Notes under the pieces: model-generated
Told to the model about the DNA's origin: nothing
Databases searched by the model: none
The model's input: only the letters and a program-made list of their open reading frames with translations
In this document: in pieces, positions 52,961-61,421 of the stretch
How positions within the stretch are numbered: position 1 is the first letter of the stretch
Layout of the letters: each line of letters opens with the position of its first letter
Made by a program: the position numbers and the translations under genes
Source of the DNA: Oscillatoriaceae cyanobacterium M33_DOE_052
GTDB taxonomy: Bacteria; Cyanobacteriota; Cyanobacteriia; Cyanobacteriales; Laspinemataceae
Direction of reading: 5' to 3'
NCBI GenBank assembly: GCA_015296065.1
Contig: DVDU01000023.1
Span: forward strand, 1 to 64,000
DNA length: 64,000 nt

Positions 52961-54844
52961 CTAGAAATTAAATTGCGTTCGGAAGTTACCGATATAAATG
53001 GTCGGGTTATCGTCGAAGTTGTTGGGATTGCCAATCACAAACAAGGAAGGAACGATCGCAATATTCTTGCTTACCGGTAAAAAGTAACTAGCTTCAAACT
53101 CATATTGCTTGCCGCCGTCACCAGCGCCAGTAATCAAGAATTCTTCCCCATCCAAAATGTCATAAGGCACCAAAAATGAAAGCGTACCCATTGAGCCCTG
53201 TTTGCCCAAGTTGGGGAAAGCCAAACCTACCTGATAAGATTGGATATTCACCTCACCGTCATCACGCCCTGGAGTTTTGGCAAAAATGTTGGTGCTACCG
53301 TAGCTGTAGCGCCCAAAAATGCCCAATCCGGGGGTAATTAACCAGTCGGCATTGACGGCAAAAGTATCAGCAGTAGCATCTCCTACCCGACCGCCAAAAC
53401 CGTCATCAGCAAAACCGGTCATCGGCTCATTAATCCCGAAACCAATCACACCGTTAATGGCTTTAATCCCAGTGCGGGTGTATGAGAACCGGATATTAGA
53501 GTTATCGGTGGGTTTTAAGGTGAGTTCAGCAGCGGCGGTATTCGTGGGGGAGAATAAACCATCTTCGGGATTGCTGACGGAGTTAAACAGAGAAGATGGC
53601 AGGTATTCGTCACTTTCCCCCATATAAACTAGATTCAGTTTGACTTTGGGGTGGAGATTCATCATCACCAAAGCACCGCCCCCCCGGTCGATCGCATTCA
53701 CCTGAGTGCTGTTAGCCGAGTTGAAAGAAAAGAAGTTGAAAATAATCGGCCCGCCAGTAAACAGGAAAGAAAACTGGTTTCCTTCCAAGAAGCGAAAATA
53801 GTTAAACCTCGGACCTACCACCACTTGCACTTTATCGCCGATGGGGAATTGGTAATACAGTTCCCGCAGGGTCACATCATTGCGGTTGACGCCGCCACCT
53901 TGGGTGGTAAAATCAGTCCCATAGGTGAATTCCAAACCATCGGAAACATAAGCGTTACCCAGGGGGTTATCGGGAGGCCCGCCAGCGTTACCGAAGGCCA
54001 ATTGGGTGACGAGTTGGTCTTTCCCGCTAAAAGATGTGACTAAATCAAACCACACCAAACCGTTAGTGGTGGGGTTGGGGTCGCCGTCGAGGGTTTGGAT
54101 CACGCGGGTATCGCGGACGCTGGGAGCAAAAGGATTAATAATCCTTTCCCGCTGCACCCCTTCGCCGTTAAAGCCAGCATTGACGTTAAACCAGGCGAAG
54201 GAGTATAGTTTGGTGGTGGCAGAAAATTGATTTGCCTCTAACTCGGCGGTGCGGACTTCCAAACCATCGACTCGCGCCCGCAGGGTGGCCAGTTCCGCCC
54301 CAAATTCTTCTTGGAGACGCTTGATTTGGTCTAAATCTGATTGTCCGATTTCTGCGGTAGCGGCAGCGATTTGCTGTTGGAGAGTTTCCAAGCAAGCATT
54401 CAACCCGGCGGCGAATTCATAGCGGGTTAATGCCCGATTACCGCGATAGGTGTTATCGGGATATGCCAGGAGACAGTTGTAACGTTCGGCAAGGGATTGC
54501 AGGGCGCTAAAAGCCCAGTCCGTGGGGCGGACATCGGATAAGCGGTTGACGGAATTAATTCTATCCATAGTGCCGCCATCCACACCCTGGCTGAGGTTGA
54601 GATCAGCGTTGGTGTTTGCCGGTTGGGCGATATCTGTCACTGATGGCAGATCAACCCCAACCAGGCCGTTATCTAATGTGATAGCTGTATCGGTTGCCTG
54701 CGCTAGGAGGGTTGGTTCGGTTTGAGCTTCCGTGGCGATCGCCTGTAAAGGCATTTGCGCCACGACACCGGAAAGCAACAAGTAAATCCAGAAGTTTTTG
54801 GCCTCTTTCCGCCAACCAGGTTGACGAGTTGCACTATTATCCAT
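52961..54844 (-). CDS. SLH/OprB-type outer-membrane porin
   Basis: 627 residues, typical of the major cyanobacterial porins (So-type, iron-uptake porin family). N-terminal signal-like hydrophobic segment (FWIYLLLSGVVAQMPLQAIA), an SLH domain (about 80-150; LSDVRPTDWAFSALQSLAER, TRYEFAAGLNACL) that binds peptidoglycan-linked polysaccharide, a short coiled coil, then an OprB-like beta barrel ending FRTQFNF with C-terminal Phe. It passes small solutes and inorganic ions. In the block it could provide entry of the substrate, but these porins are common elsewhere in cyanobacterial genomes. Confidence 0.9.
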   Translation of the reverse strand: MDNSATRQPGWRKEAKNFWIYLLLSGVVAQMPLQAIATEAQTEPTLLAQATDTAITLDNGLVGVDLPSVTDIAQPANTNADLNLSQGVDGGTMDRINSVNRLSDVRPTDWAFSALQSLAERYNCLLAYPDNTYRGNRALTRYEFAAGLNACLETLQQQIAAATAEIGQSDLDQIKRLQEEFGAELATLRARVDGLEVRTAELEANQFSATTKLYSFAWFNVNAGFNGEGVQRERIINPFAPSVRDTRVIQTLDGDPNPTTNGLVWFDLVTSFSGKDQLVTQLAFGNAGGPPDNPLGNAYVSDGLEFTYGTDFTTQGGGVNRNDVTLRELYYQFPIGDKVQVVVGPRFNYFRFLEGNQFSFLFTGGPIIFNFFSFNSANSTQVNAIDRGGGALVMMNLHPKVKLNLVYMGESDEYLPSSLFNSVSNPEDGLFSPTNTAAAELTLKPTDNSNIRFSYTRTGIKAINGVIGFGINEPMTGFADDGFGGRVGDATADTFAVNADWLITPGLGIFGRYSYGSTNIFAKTPGRDDGEVNIQSYQVGLAFPNLGKQGSMGTLSFLVPYDILDGEEFLITGAGDGGKQYEFEASYFLPVSKNIAIVPSLFVIGNPNNFDDNPTIYIGNFRTQFNF

Positions 54845-55209
54845 TCCTCACACCCACTGGTTTGTATTTTATGTTTAGTTATAAACTAGATTAAACCATG
54901 AATTCTCTGGGGTGTGGGCAGATCATCATAAATATTTATCGACAAATCTAGATATATAAGATGCCGTGTCCCCGCGCCATCTGATTGGGCAATTCGACGT
55001 GGGGGCACGGCATAATCAAACGCCATCAGATGAGGCAATTACAGGTAGGGGCAATGGGGGAGTTGGAGCCGCTCTAAGTAGTAGGGTGGGCATGTCATAC
55101 TACAGAATCAAAATTTCACCAAGAACTCAGCCATGCCCACCAGACATATTTTCTTTCTGGAGGCTAAACCGAGATATCCCATATGCCGTGGCTCTACCCC
55201 ATCTGATGG
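54845..55209. repeat. GC-rich inverted repeats in an intergenic gap
   Basis: 365 bases without a gene. ATGCCGTGTCCCC...GGGGGCACGGCAT (54961-55013) folds, and GGTGGGCATG...CATGCCCACC (about 55085-55142) is a second hairpin of a type also seen near 34545-34612 (GTAGGGTAGGC...GCCCACCCTAC). The motif CCATCTGAT or its complement occurs three times. It looks like a decayed MITE-like segment between the porin and repeat-protein genes. Confidence 0.6.
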
Positions 55210-56145
55210 TTAGGCTACAGAAATATTCAGATTGTAGTTGGTGTCTGCATTGGGTATGGGCGCGAATGTCTGACCGGCTAGGGGTATTTGCGGGATAAAC
55301 GGAACGTGAGAAACCCGGATGTAGTAAGTACCTGCCCCTAGACTGACGCCCAGGCTATCGGTAGCAGTCGCCAATTCCACAGAAGCCGCTACTAGGTCTT
55401 GATTTTCGGCGATGCCATTGCCATTGAGGTCGCGCATGACTTCTAAATCAGCATCGGCGGCTAAGCCATCGAGGCGGAGGTTGATGTTACTGGCGGCACC
55501 GAGGGTGAAGCGGTAGATGTCGGCGGGGTCGGCGGCCCCAACGCTATCGCTGAGGGTACGATCGCCGCTCAATGTCCCCAGCTCTAAGGCGGTGCTGAAG
55601 TTATCTTTATCCATTGGGAGCATCCGCAGTCTTCCTTCTGTGAGACCGAATTGCACAAAGTGGGCGAAAGCACTGCTGAGGACACCGGAGTTCACCCCGT
55701 CGGCCACATCGGGATACTGTTGCAGGTAGAAATTGCTGTTGAAGGTGGCGATCGGATTGCGTCCTTCCTCCTGACCCGCCTCTAAAAAGTGTTCATAGGC
55801 GGTGAATTGGTCTGGCACGATCGCCGCCACGTCGGGATTTTGCTGCAGGTAATAAGCCGTGTCGAATTCGGCAACAGGGTCGCGTCCCTCAAGTTGGCCA
55901 GCAGAGAGGAAATGCTGAAACTCGCTCACTACCAGACCCTGAGACACCGCATCGGCGATGTCAGGGTACTGCGCTTGATAGAAGCTGGCATCAAAAAAGG
56001 CGCTGGGGTCGCGGCGTTCAAATTGTCCAAATAGCTCAAAGTGCTGCAAACCGCTGCTGAAATCACCTCTAGCTACGCCATTGGCCACATCGGGGTTGTT
56101 GGCCAAATAAAAACTGTTATCAAATAAATCACTAACGTCTAACAT
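55210..56145 (-). CDS. surface protein with four YLxxNPDVA repeats and a PPC domain
   Basis: 311 residues. Residues 8-195 are four imperfect units of about 49 residues (FYLANNPDVANGV ... HFELFGQFERRDP), each ending with Glu-Gly-Arg or equivalent; the unit is frequent in secreted bacterial proteins. About 205-311 is a bacterial pre-peptidase C-terminal (PPC) beta-sandwich (GTLSGDRTLSDSVGAADPAD, YYIRVSHVPF) with a Ca-like DLNGNGIAENQD loop. No Sec signal is visible, so export may be by type I secretion or it may act as an adapter. A Leu/Asp-rich start (MLDVSDLFDNSFYLANNPDV) suits the family. Confidence 0.8.
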   Translation of the reverse strand: MLDVSDLFDNSFYLANNPDVANGVARGDFSSGLQHFELFGQFERRDPSAFFDASFYQAQYPDIADAVSQGLVVSEFQHFLSAGQLEGRDPVAEFDTAYYLQQNPDVAAIVPDQFTAYEHFLEAGQEEGRNPIATFNSNFYLQQYPDVADGVNSGVLSSAFAHFVQFGLTEGRLRMLPMDKDNFSTALELGTLSGDRTLSDSVGAADPADIYRFTLGAASNINLRLDGLAADADLEVMRDLNGNGIAENQDLVAASVELATATDSLGVSLGAGTYYIRVSHVPFIPQIPLAGQTFAPIPNADTNYNLNISVA

Positions 56146-56157
56146 GGGGTTGCTGCC

Positions 56158-56264
56158 TCGAAGTTTGTAGTAGGGCTTCAGCCCTAAATCAAGTTCGTAG
56201 TAGGGCTTTAGCCCTCTTTCTCTTTAATTTTTTTGGGCTCAAGCCCTACTACGAACCCAGGGAG
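56158..56264. repeat. GGGCTTTAGCCC palindromic repeats
   Basis: Two copies in one direction and one degenerate copy (GGGCTCAAGCCC) in the other, filling the gap between the surface-protein ATG and the GMC oxidoreductase stop. Confidence 0.8.
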
Positions 56265-56267
56265 AGT

Positions 56268-58028
56268 TTAGGCAAAGATTTGGGATTTTCTGCGCCCTGT
56301 GGGACTGTTCAAGATGCGGTCCATGCACCGTTCAGCGATCGCCCCGATCGTCAGAGCCGGGTTGCACGCCGCCGTAGAACCAGGAATCAAGGCGCCATCC
56401 ACTACGTACAATCCATCGTAATTCAGCACCCGCCCATCTACATCGCAAGCCTGACCCATCACCATCCCGCCGAGGGGGTGAGCGGTGGTAGGAGCTGAGA
56501 CGATACTACCTGGGTTGCGGTTAGAGGCTCGGTTGCTGGTATCCAGCCTTTCTACCATCCGGTTCATAGCTTTGAGATATTCCGCATTGGCGCTGTCGGG
56601 GAAGTTTAACGTCACTTTATCCGTAGCTGGGTTGTAGGTAAACTGGCCCGTAGCTCGCGCTGCAGGCACTACGCCGATGCCCAAACCCAGAAGCCCCGCC
56701 GGATTATTCCAATGAGCCAGATTCATCAGGGAAATGGGATTAATCCCGTTGTACAGTGGGTTGGGTTGCCCCGTCACCTCATTAATGGGGAAATCTTGAA
56801 TCACCGCGCCCGCTGGTCCACCCTGCTGTACGGGGTCGAATTGACCTGTGGGTGGCACACCAAAACGCAGGTTTAAGAGGTCGCCGTTCCCTGCCCAACC
56901 TTTACCTACGAAATTGTTCAGTCTGGTGAGGGTGCCTTGAGCTTGGGCGCGCACCATCAATGCAGAGGAGCCCACAGAACCGGCGCCTAAGAACAGCAAG
57001 CGGCAAGTGTATGATTTCGTGGCGATCGTGTTGCCGCCTTCATCAATCTGATTGCAATTGACGCGGTAGCCTCCCCCCGGTTCTTCACTGATACTTGTGA
57101 CCAAATGCAGAGGGGCAATCTCGACGAATCCTGTCGCTTCCGCTAGGGATAAATAGTTTTTATCCAAGCTGCTCTTGGCATCGCTATTCTGGCCATACCA
57201 AGTTTCCCCCACAATTGCCGATTGTACTCTCTGACCATTAATTTCTTCTCGGACGATATCCCAATCTACACCCAAATTCACCAAAAAAGATCGATATCCC
57301 GCTGCCTGTCCCTGTTCTAGCAAGACTCTGGTGGCGCGGTAATATGGGCTATTCAATATATCCGGTGGGGTCGGACCGTTTTTGATAGTGCCCAGCACCC
57401 GGGGATAGAAAACATTCGCCATTTCCGCGAAGTTAATCTCCCGGGGAAACACCATCTCAAAGTTCATCTGGTTGGGTTGATAGAGAATGGTGTTATAAAC
57501 TAACGACCCACCCCCAACACCCACGCCATTGAGAATAGTCACCCCTCTAACATCGATTTTTTCTGGGTTTACCCTGGTGTCGTTGGCGGTGGGTTCAATC
57601 CCAGAGCTGCGCAGGAAGTCGAGAAAATTCAGGTTATCTAACCCTTCAAAAACTCCGGCGTAGGGAGGATTAATCACCAGATTATCGTTAGGAGCGCCGA
57701 AACCGATACGGGCGATCGGAGAGTTGGATCTCAGCCAACCCGCCCGCCGATCGGGATTGCGGAAAGTGGCAAAAGTATCATTAGCTTGAGGATTGGTAAC
57801 AGTCCAGCGCCTACCTTTTTCCAGCACCAACGTATTAATCCCAGCTTCACCAAGGCGCAGGGCGGCTGTGGAACCCCCGAAACCGCTGCCAATCACAATA
57901 GCATCCACAAAATCATTATTCTGGGTTCTGCCATAGGGGATTTTGAGCAGCGGTGACACTGCCCCAGCCGTAAACAGGGCAGCATTTCTAATAAATTTCC
58001 GTCTAGATTGAGAAAATTGATTTGTCAT
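56268..58028 (-). CDS. Tat-exported GMC-family oxidoreductase (cholesterol-oxidase-like)
   Basis: 586-residue FAD enzyme. The N-terminus has a twin-arginine signal (QSRRKFIRNAALFTAGA), so it is exported folded. The FAD-binding GxGxxG is in VIGSGFGGSTAALRLGEAG, followed by VLEKGR. The C-terminal GMC signature HPLGGMVMGQACDVDG and NPALTIGAIAER supplies the catalytic His/Asn. Cholesterol oxidases and other GMC alcohol oxidases share this architecture; the substrate is probably an alcohol. The likely start lies in a GACAAAT heptad (ATGACAAATC gives MTN). It is downstream of an SDR and upstream of a surface-repeat gene in the block. Confidence 0.87.
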   Translation of the reverse strand: MTNQFSQSRRKFIRNAALFTAGAVSPLLKIPYGRTQNNDFVDAIVIGSGFGGSTAALRLGEAGINTLVLEKGRRWTVTNPQANDTFATFRNPDRRAGWLRSNSPIARIGFGAPNDNLVINPPYAGVFEGLDNLNFLDFLRSSGIEPTANDTRVNPEKIDVRGVTILNGVGVGGGSLVYNTILYQPNQMNFEMVFPREINFAEMANVFYPRVLGTIKNGPTPPDILNSPYYRATRVLLEQGQAAGYRSFLVNLGVDWDIVREEINGQRVQSAIVGETWYGQNSDAKSSLDKNYLSLAEATGFVEIAPLHLVTSISEEPGGGYRVNCNQIDEGGNTIATKSYTCRLLFLGAGSVGSSALMVRAQAQGTLTRLNNFVGKGWAGNGDLLNLRFGVPPTGQFDPVQQGGPAGAVIQDFPINEVTGQPNPLYNGINPISLMNLAHWNNPAGLLGLGIGVVPAARATGQFTYNPATDKVTLNFPDSANAEYLKAMNRMVERLDTSNRASNRNPGSIVSAPTTAHPLGGMVMGQACDVDGRVLNYDGLYVVDGALIPGSTAACNPALTIGAIAERCMDRILNSPTGRRKSQIFA

Positions 58029-58166
58029 TGGTCACTTGTCCCGGTTTGTAGTAGGGCTTTAGCCCTCTTTCTCTTTAATTTGTTTTGAGCTTGAACCCTC
58101 AAACAGGTTTGTAGTTGGGCTTTAGCCCAACTACAAACCTTCTTTGGGCTAAAGCCCAACTACGAG
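58018..58166. repeat. GACAAAT heptads joined to GGGCTTTAGCCC repeats
   Basis: The heptad units TTTGTCATTGGTCAC cover the start of the GMC gene. Three palindromic copies follow, of which the last (58149-58166) contains the TAG stop of the SDR gene on the minus strand. Confidence 0.8.
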
Positions 58167-58930
58167 CCTTTTTGCTGCTGCAGCTGCTCTAGGAAACCCG
58201 GAAGCATTCCCGCAAGCTGTTTTTCTACAGCTTTGGGGTCTTGCAGCAATGCCCCAGACACATAGGCGGCTTGTTCGCCGGGGTAGATGTCTTCTTCTTC
58301 ATCGACGATCGCCTGCAGAGTCGCCCGTACCACCTCTTCGGGAGACACTTTCGGGTCAGGATACAACACCGCAAACTTAGTATCGATCGTCCCGGGCATC
58401 ACCCCAATTACCAGAGTTTTTTGCCCCGCCAATTCCGCCCGCACACACTGAGTCAGAGACAACTCTGCCGCTTTAGTGCAGCTATAAGTCCCCATAAAAG
58501 GCAAATTAATTTTACCCAGCAACGACACAATATTAATAATCGCGCCGCCACCATTCGCCTTCAGCACCGGCGCAAACGCCCGACACATCGCCATCGTGCC
58601 AAAGAAATTCGTTTCCATCTCCGCCCGGACACCATCCATATTCGGCGCCGAAATCACCCCTTGGTCTTTGCTCACCCCAGCATTATTAAACAACAGAGTG
58701 ACATCAGTACATTGTTTCGCCGCCGCTTCCACCTCGGCGGGTTTGGTCACATCCACTTGCACCGCCACCACCCGCGATGGATCTAGCTGCACCGTAGCAT
58801 TCAGAGAGTCAATCCGACGAGCGCAAGCATAAATCTTACCCACACCAGCAGCCAACAGAGCTTTAATAAACTCCGTACCCAAACCGCCATTGGCTCCAGT
58901 AATGAGAGCTACGGATCCTTGTATATTCAT
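58160..58930 (-). CDS. short-chain dehydrogenase/reductase
   Basis: 256 residues from MNIQGSVALITGANGGLG. Classical SDR with TGANGGLG, NNAGVSKDQG, active-site Ser in INIVSLLGK, YSCTKAA (Tyr/Lys) and PG in MPGTIDT. It is probably an alcohol/ketone oxidoreductase; the substrate is unknown. Longer in-frame start (58975) adds 15 unconserved residues. Stop TAG is inside a GGGCTAAAGCCC repeat and gives C-terminal Lys-Gly-Ser. It lies between the GMC enzyme and the Fe-S-like subunit on the same strand. Confidence 0.88.
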   Translation of the reverse strand: MNIQGSVALITGANGGLGTEFIKALLAAGVGKIYACARRIDSLNATVQLDPSRVVAVQVDVTKPAEVEAAAKQCTDVTLLFNNAGVSKDQGVISAPNMDGVRAEMETNFFGTMAMCRAFAPVLKANGGGAIINIVSLLGKINLPFMGTYSCTKAAELSLTQCVRAELAGQKTLVIGVMPGTIDTKFAVLYPDPKVSPEEVVRATLQAIVDEEEDIYPGEQAAYVSGALLQDPKAVEKQLAGMLPGFLEQLQQQKGS

Positions 58931-59081
58931 CTTCCAAACTCCTGAAATTGTCTGAACTACCTTTTTTTCGGGCATTTCCTGGCAATTAGCCCCTTTTTCT
59001 CGCCAGTTTACTCATCATAGCTCGCAAGATTTCGCGAGCCAGTTCCCACAAAACTCCACCTAGGACAGGGAATGCTATATC

Positions 59082-59543
59082 CTAGCGAGGGGCTGTCACC
59101 AGCTTGACCGCATCGATGACATGCTGATAACCCGTATCCCGGCAAATTACCCCTTCTAACCAAGTGCGAATCTCAGCTTCGCTGGGGTTAGGTTTACGGT
59201 TTAACAGGTCAGTTAACGATAACAGCATCCCTGGAGTAGAAAAACCGCTCTGTACAGCGTGGCTGTCCCAGAATGCCTGTTGGAGGGTACTGAGCTGGCC
59301 GTTTTGCGCCAGTCCTTCCACCGTCACCACCTCCGCACCATCCGCCTGCACCGCCAGGATATAAGAACTTTTCACAGAAATGCCGTTGAGCAAAACTGTG
59401 CATACGCCCGAGGTGGAGCCACCGTCACTTTTCGTGCCAGTGAGGCCAAGTGTGTCATGCAGAAAGTCAACTAGGAGCAGATTTGGCGCCACATCCTTAG
59501 TATATGCTTTGCCATTGACTGTAACTGTAATTTCCATCGTCAT
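59082..59543 (-). CDS. [2Fe-2S]-subunit homologue (CoxS type) that has lost most cluster cysteines
   Basis: 153 residues, full length and in frame, clearly homologous to CoxS/XdhA small subunits: ITVTVNGKAYTKDV, TLGLTGTKSDGG, SGFSTPGMLLSLTDLL, EGVICRDTGYQHVIDAV. The family needs four cysteines for each of two [2Fe-2S] clusters. Only Cys48 and Cys134 remain; the other six sites read Asp/Gly 40-41, Ser45, Ser60, Ser99, Ser102 and Asp136. Neither cluster can form by cysteine ligation alone. The residues around the lost cysteines are conserved, so the change is not a frameshift. Start is ATG 59543 or 59537 (MEITVTV), the first in a GACAAAT-type repeat. Its natural partners at 40-44 kb are separated by 15 kb. 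Confidence 0.85.
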   Translation of the reverse strand: MTMEITVTVNGKAYTKDVAPNLLLVDFLHDTLGLTGTKSDGGSTSGVCTVLLNGISVKSSYILAVQADGAEVVTVEGLAQNGQLSTLQQAFWDSHAVQSGFSTPGMLLSLTDLLNRKPNPSEAEIRTWLEGVICRDTGYQHVIDAVKLVTAPR

Positions 59544-59545
59544 TT

Positions 59546-59650
59546 ATCCCTGGTCATTTGTCATTTGTCATTTGTCCTTGGTCATTTGTCCTTAGTCATT
59601 TGTCCTTGGTCCTTTGACATATTACAAGGGACAAGGGACAAGGGACAAAC
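59546..59650. repeat. GACAAAT-type heptad array, inverted
   Basis: About 9 units of TTTGTCA/TTGGTCA/TTTGTCC, then GGGACAA units. The block lies between the Fe-S-like gene and the next SDR gene. Confidence 0.85.
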
Positions 59651-59655
59651 TTTGT

Positions 59656-60366
59656 CTAAACCAAGCGGACTCCTCCATCTATATTAATTACCGCTCCGGT
59701 CATATATTTATTTTCGATTAAAAACAAAGCCAATTCCGCGATATCCTCGGGTTGACCCACTCTTTTCAAGGGTAGCTCCATCGCTACAGAATCAAAATAA
59801 TTTTGGCGATATGCTTCGGGAATGCCACTGTACAGCGGCGTTACCACCAGTCCTGGTGATACCACATTAACTCGAATTGGTGCTAGTTCTACCGCTAGAG
59901 ACTTGGCCAATGCTTCCAACCCGCCATTAATTGCCGCCAACAATGATAAACCCGGACTCGGTTTTTCTACCACAGAGCCGGAAAAGAATGTGATAGATCC
60001 ATTGGTTTTATCTAACCCAGCAGCTCCATATTTAGCGGCATAATATGAACCCCAAAACTTATTCTCAAATGCTTGTCTGGCAGTGGGGATGTCCACTTCC
60101 ATAAACGGCCCGTTAACCCCTACGGATGGAGTCAGTAGCAAGGCGTCATAATTGCCGATTTTGGCAAACAACTCCTTAACGCTGACTTCTAAGGTGATAT
60201 CCACCAGCTCGGATTCTACATCGCCACCGATTTCTGCCTTAGCTTTATTGAGCTTAGCGGCTGAGCGACTAGCGATAATCACTTTCTTGCCTTTAGCTAC
60301 TGCTGCTTTGGCAATAGCCAATCCCATCCCGGAACTGCCGCCAATAATTACTACTTTCTGGGTCAT
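59656..60366 (-). CDS. atypical SDR-family protein without Tyr/Lys catalytic pair
   Basis: 236-residue Rossmann-fold protein. The nucleotide motif IIGGSSGMGLAIAKA and the SRSAAKLNKA strand are normal. NNAG is replaced by a TPSVG segment, and where the YxxxK motif is expected the sequence is LSLLAAINGGLEALAKSL. The C-terminal VVSPGLVVTP and GAVINIDGG are intact. It may bind NAD(P) but would need other catalytic residues, so a regulatory or binding role is possible. It lies between the NTF2-like genes and the Fe-S-like subunit in the block. A stem-loop separates it from the NTF2-like gene upstream. Confidence 0.8.
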   Translation of the reverse strand: MTQKVVIIGGSSGMGLAIAKAAVAKGKKVIIASRSAAKLNKAKAEIGGDVESELVDITLEVSVKELFAKIGNYDALLLTPSVGVNGPFMEVDIPTARQAFENKFWGSYYAAKYGAAGLDKTNGSITFFSGSVVEKPSPGLSLLAAINGGLEALAKSLAVELAPIRVNVVSPGLVVTPLYSGIPEAYRQNYFDSVAMELPLKRVGQPEDIAELALFLIENKYMTGAVINIDGGVRLV

Positions 60367-60400
60367 TATTCTATTAAAAAAAATTTAAAATTGGCGCCAT

Positions 60401-60433
60401 ATATCTGTTGACTGAGTTACAGTCAACAGATAT
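60401..60433 (-). terminator. 14-bp stem-loop after the NTF2-like gene
   Basis: A perfect stem ATATCTGTTGACTG / CAGTCAACAGATAT with a 5-base loop. On the minus strand an AT-rich run with seven or eight T residues follows after about 15 bases. It is likely an attenuator or terminator of the transcript coming from 64 kb, between the NTF2-like genes and the SDR. Confidence 0.6.
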
Positions 60434-60460
60434 GATGATCTGGCAACCTTAAGTAAGGCT

Positions 60461-60853
60461 CTATGCTACGGAGCCATCGGGATACTGGGTCATCCCGGCA
60501 AAGTGGATGACGATTTTGCCATCTTTCAATACCCAGCTATCGGCAAACCGCATGGTGGCTTCTTGGCCGCCAACGGTCATTTTAATGGCTTCCACAATCA
60601 TTAGGGTGGTGGGATTTTCAGTTTCCCCCCAGAAAGCGATTTCTGTGTCCAGACCTTCGATACCCAGAATGCCTTGGAAATGTTCTTTCAGTTCTTCGTG
60701 ACCCCGGAAGTACAAAGGTGTTTTCTGAAAGCTGCTGATGAGTACGGCATCTTTATCATACTGGGCCAATAGGCCATCGATATCCTTTTTCAGGATTAAT
60801 TCGATGTGTTCTTTGTACATTTTGCCCAGGGCGCTATCTGGAACTCCTTTCAT
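60461..60853 (-). CDS. small NTF2/SnoaL-like protein
   Basis: 130 residues with the cone-shaped alpha+beta NTF2 fold: N-terminal helices (MYKEHIELILKKDIDGLLAQY), DKDAVLISSF, an RGHEELKEHFQGIL helix and C-terminal strands ending DSWVLKDGKIVIHFAGMTQY. Such proteins can be isomerases, dehydratases or simple ligand binders; the catalytic residues of ketosteroid isomerase are not obvious. An AAGGAGAAATAAG run provides an RBS. A paralogue lies at 61422. First of three consecutive NTF2-like genes downstream of the ThDP enzyme. Confidence 0.82.
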   Translation of the reverse strand: MKGVPDSALGKMYKEHIELILKKDIDGLLAQYDKDAVLISSFQKTPLYFRGHEELKEHFQGILGIEGLDTEIAFWGETENPTTLMIVEAIKMTVGGQEATMRFADSWVLKDGKIVIHFAGMTQYPDGSVA

Positions 60854-60897
60854 GTCTTATTTCTCCTTTTGATGTGGAAATTTGCTGGAATTTGGCG

Positions 60898-61326
60898 TTA
60901 CAGGGTGGCCGAACCTTCGTAGTATTTGAGGTCGTCAACGATGTAAATGGCGATCGCGGGTTTGCCAGTTTTGGGGTGGCGTTTTACCTTCCAAGTCTGG
61001 TAGGCATCCAAAACAATCCGCTTGCTGCTGGGTTCGGGTGGGTTCCAGACGGATGCTTCCCACTTCACCACTACTTTGACATCGGCTTCATCGCCATTAA
61101 TTTCGGGGGTGGCTTCTTTGACGGTGTGGACTTCATCAAAGAAAATGCTAATGACGCGATTATACCAGTCGGAATATCCGGCAAAGCCGGTGACGGTGGC
61201 TTCGGGAAAGCGAAACTCTACGTCATCCGTCATCAGGTCTTGGTATTCTGCTAACGGATCGTGAACGTCGAGTTTTTTATACCAAGATACGGCAAATTCT
61301 TGGATTTCGGCGGCGGTTAAGGGCAT
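60898..61326 (-). CDS. small NTF2-like protein (limonene-epoxide-hydrolase/SnoaL-like group)
   Basis: 142 residues from MPLTAAEIQEFAVSWYKKLD. The frame is open to 61491, but the extra residues come from an AATTGAT repeat and overlap the next gene. The fold is NTF2-like: DVHDPLAEYQDLMTDDVEFRF, then AGYSDWYNRVISIFFDEVH and long strands VKVVVKWEASVW. A Trp-rich centre and a conserved Asp pair are compatible with a small-molecule pocket. It is more distant from its two neighbours than they are from each other. Function unknown. Confidence 0.8.
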   Translation of the reverse strand: MPLTAAEIQEFAVSWYKKLDVHDPLAEYQDLMTDDVEFRFPEATVTGFAGYSDWYNRVISIFFDEVHTVKEATPEINGDEADVKVVVKWEASVWNPPEPSSKRIVLDAYQTWKVKRHPKTGKPAIAIYIVDDLKYYEGSATL

Positions 61327-61361
61327 AGTTATGATCCTTGGCTGAGTTTGACTGTGGTTGG

Positions 61362-61415
61362 TCATTTGATAATTGACAATTGATAATTGATAATTGTCAA
61401 TTGTCAATTGACACC
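61362..61415. repeat. AATTGAT/GTCAATT array
   Basis: A short AATTGAC/AATTGAT array with an inverted end, between two NTF2-like genes. Its codons give the spurious N-terminal extension of the downstream gene. Confidence 0.8.
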
Positions 61416-61421
61416 GGCACT

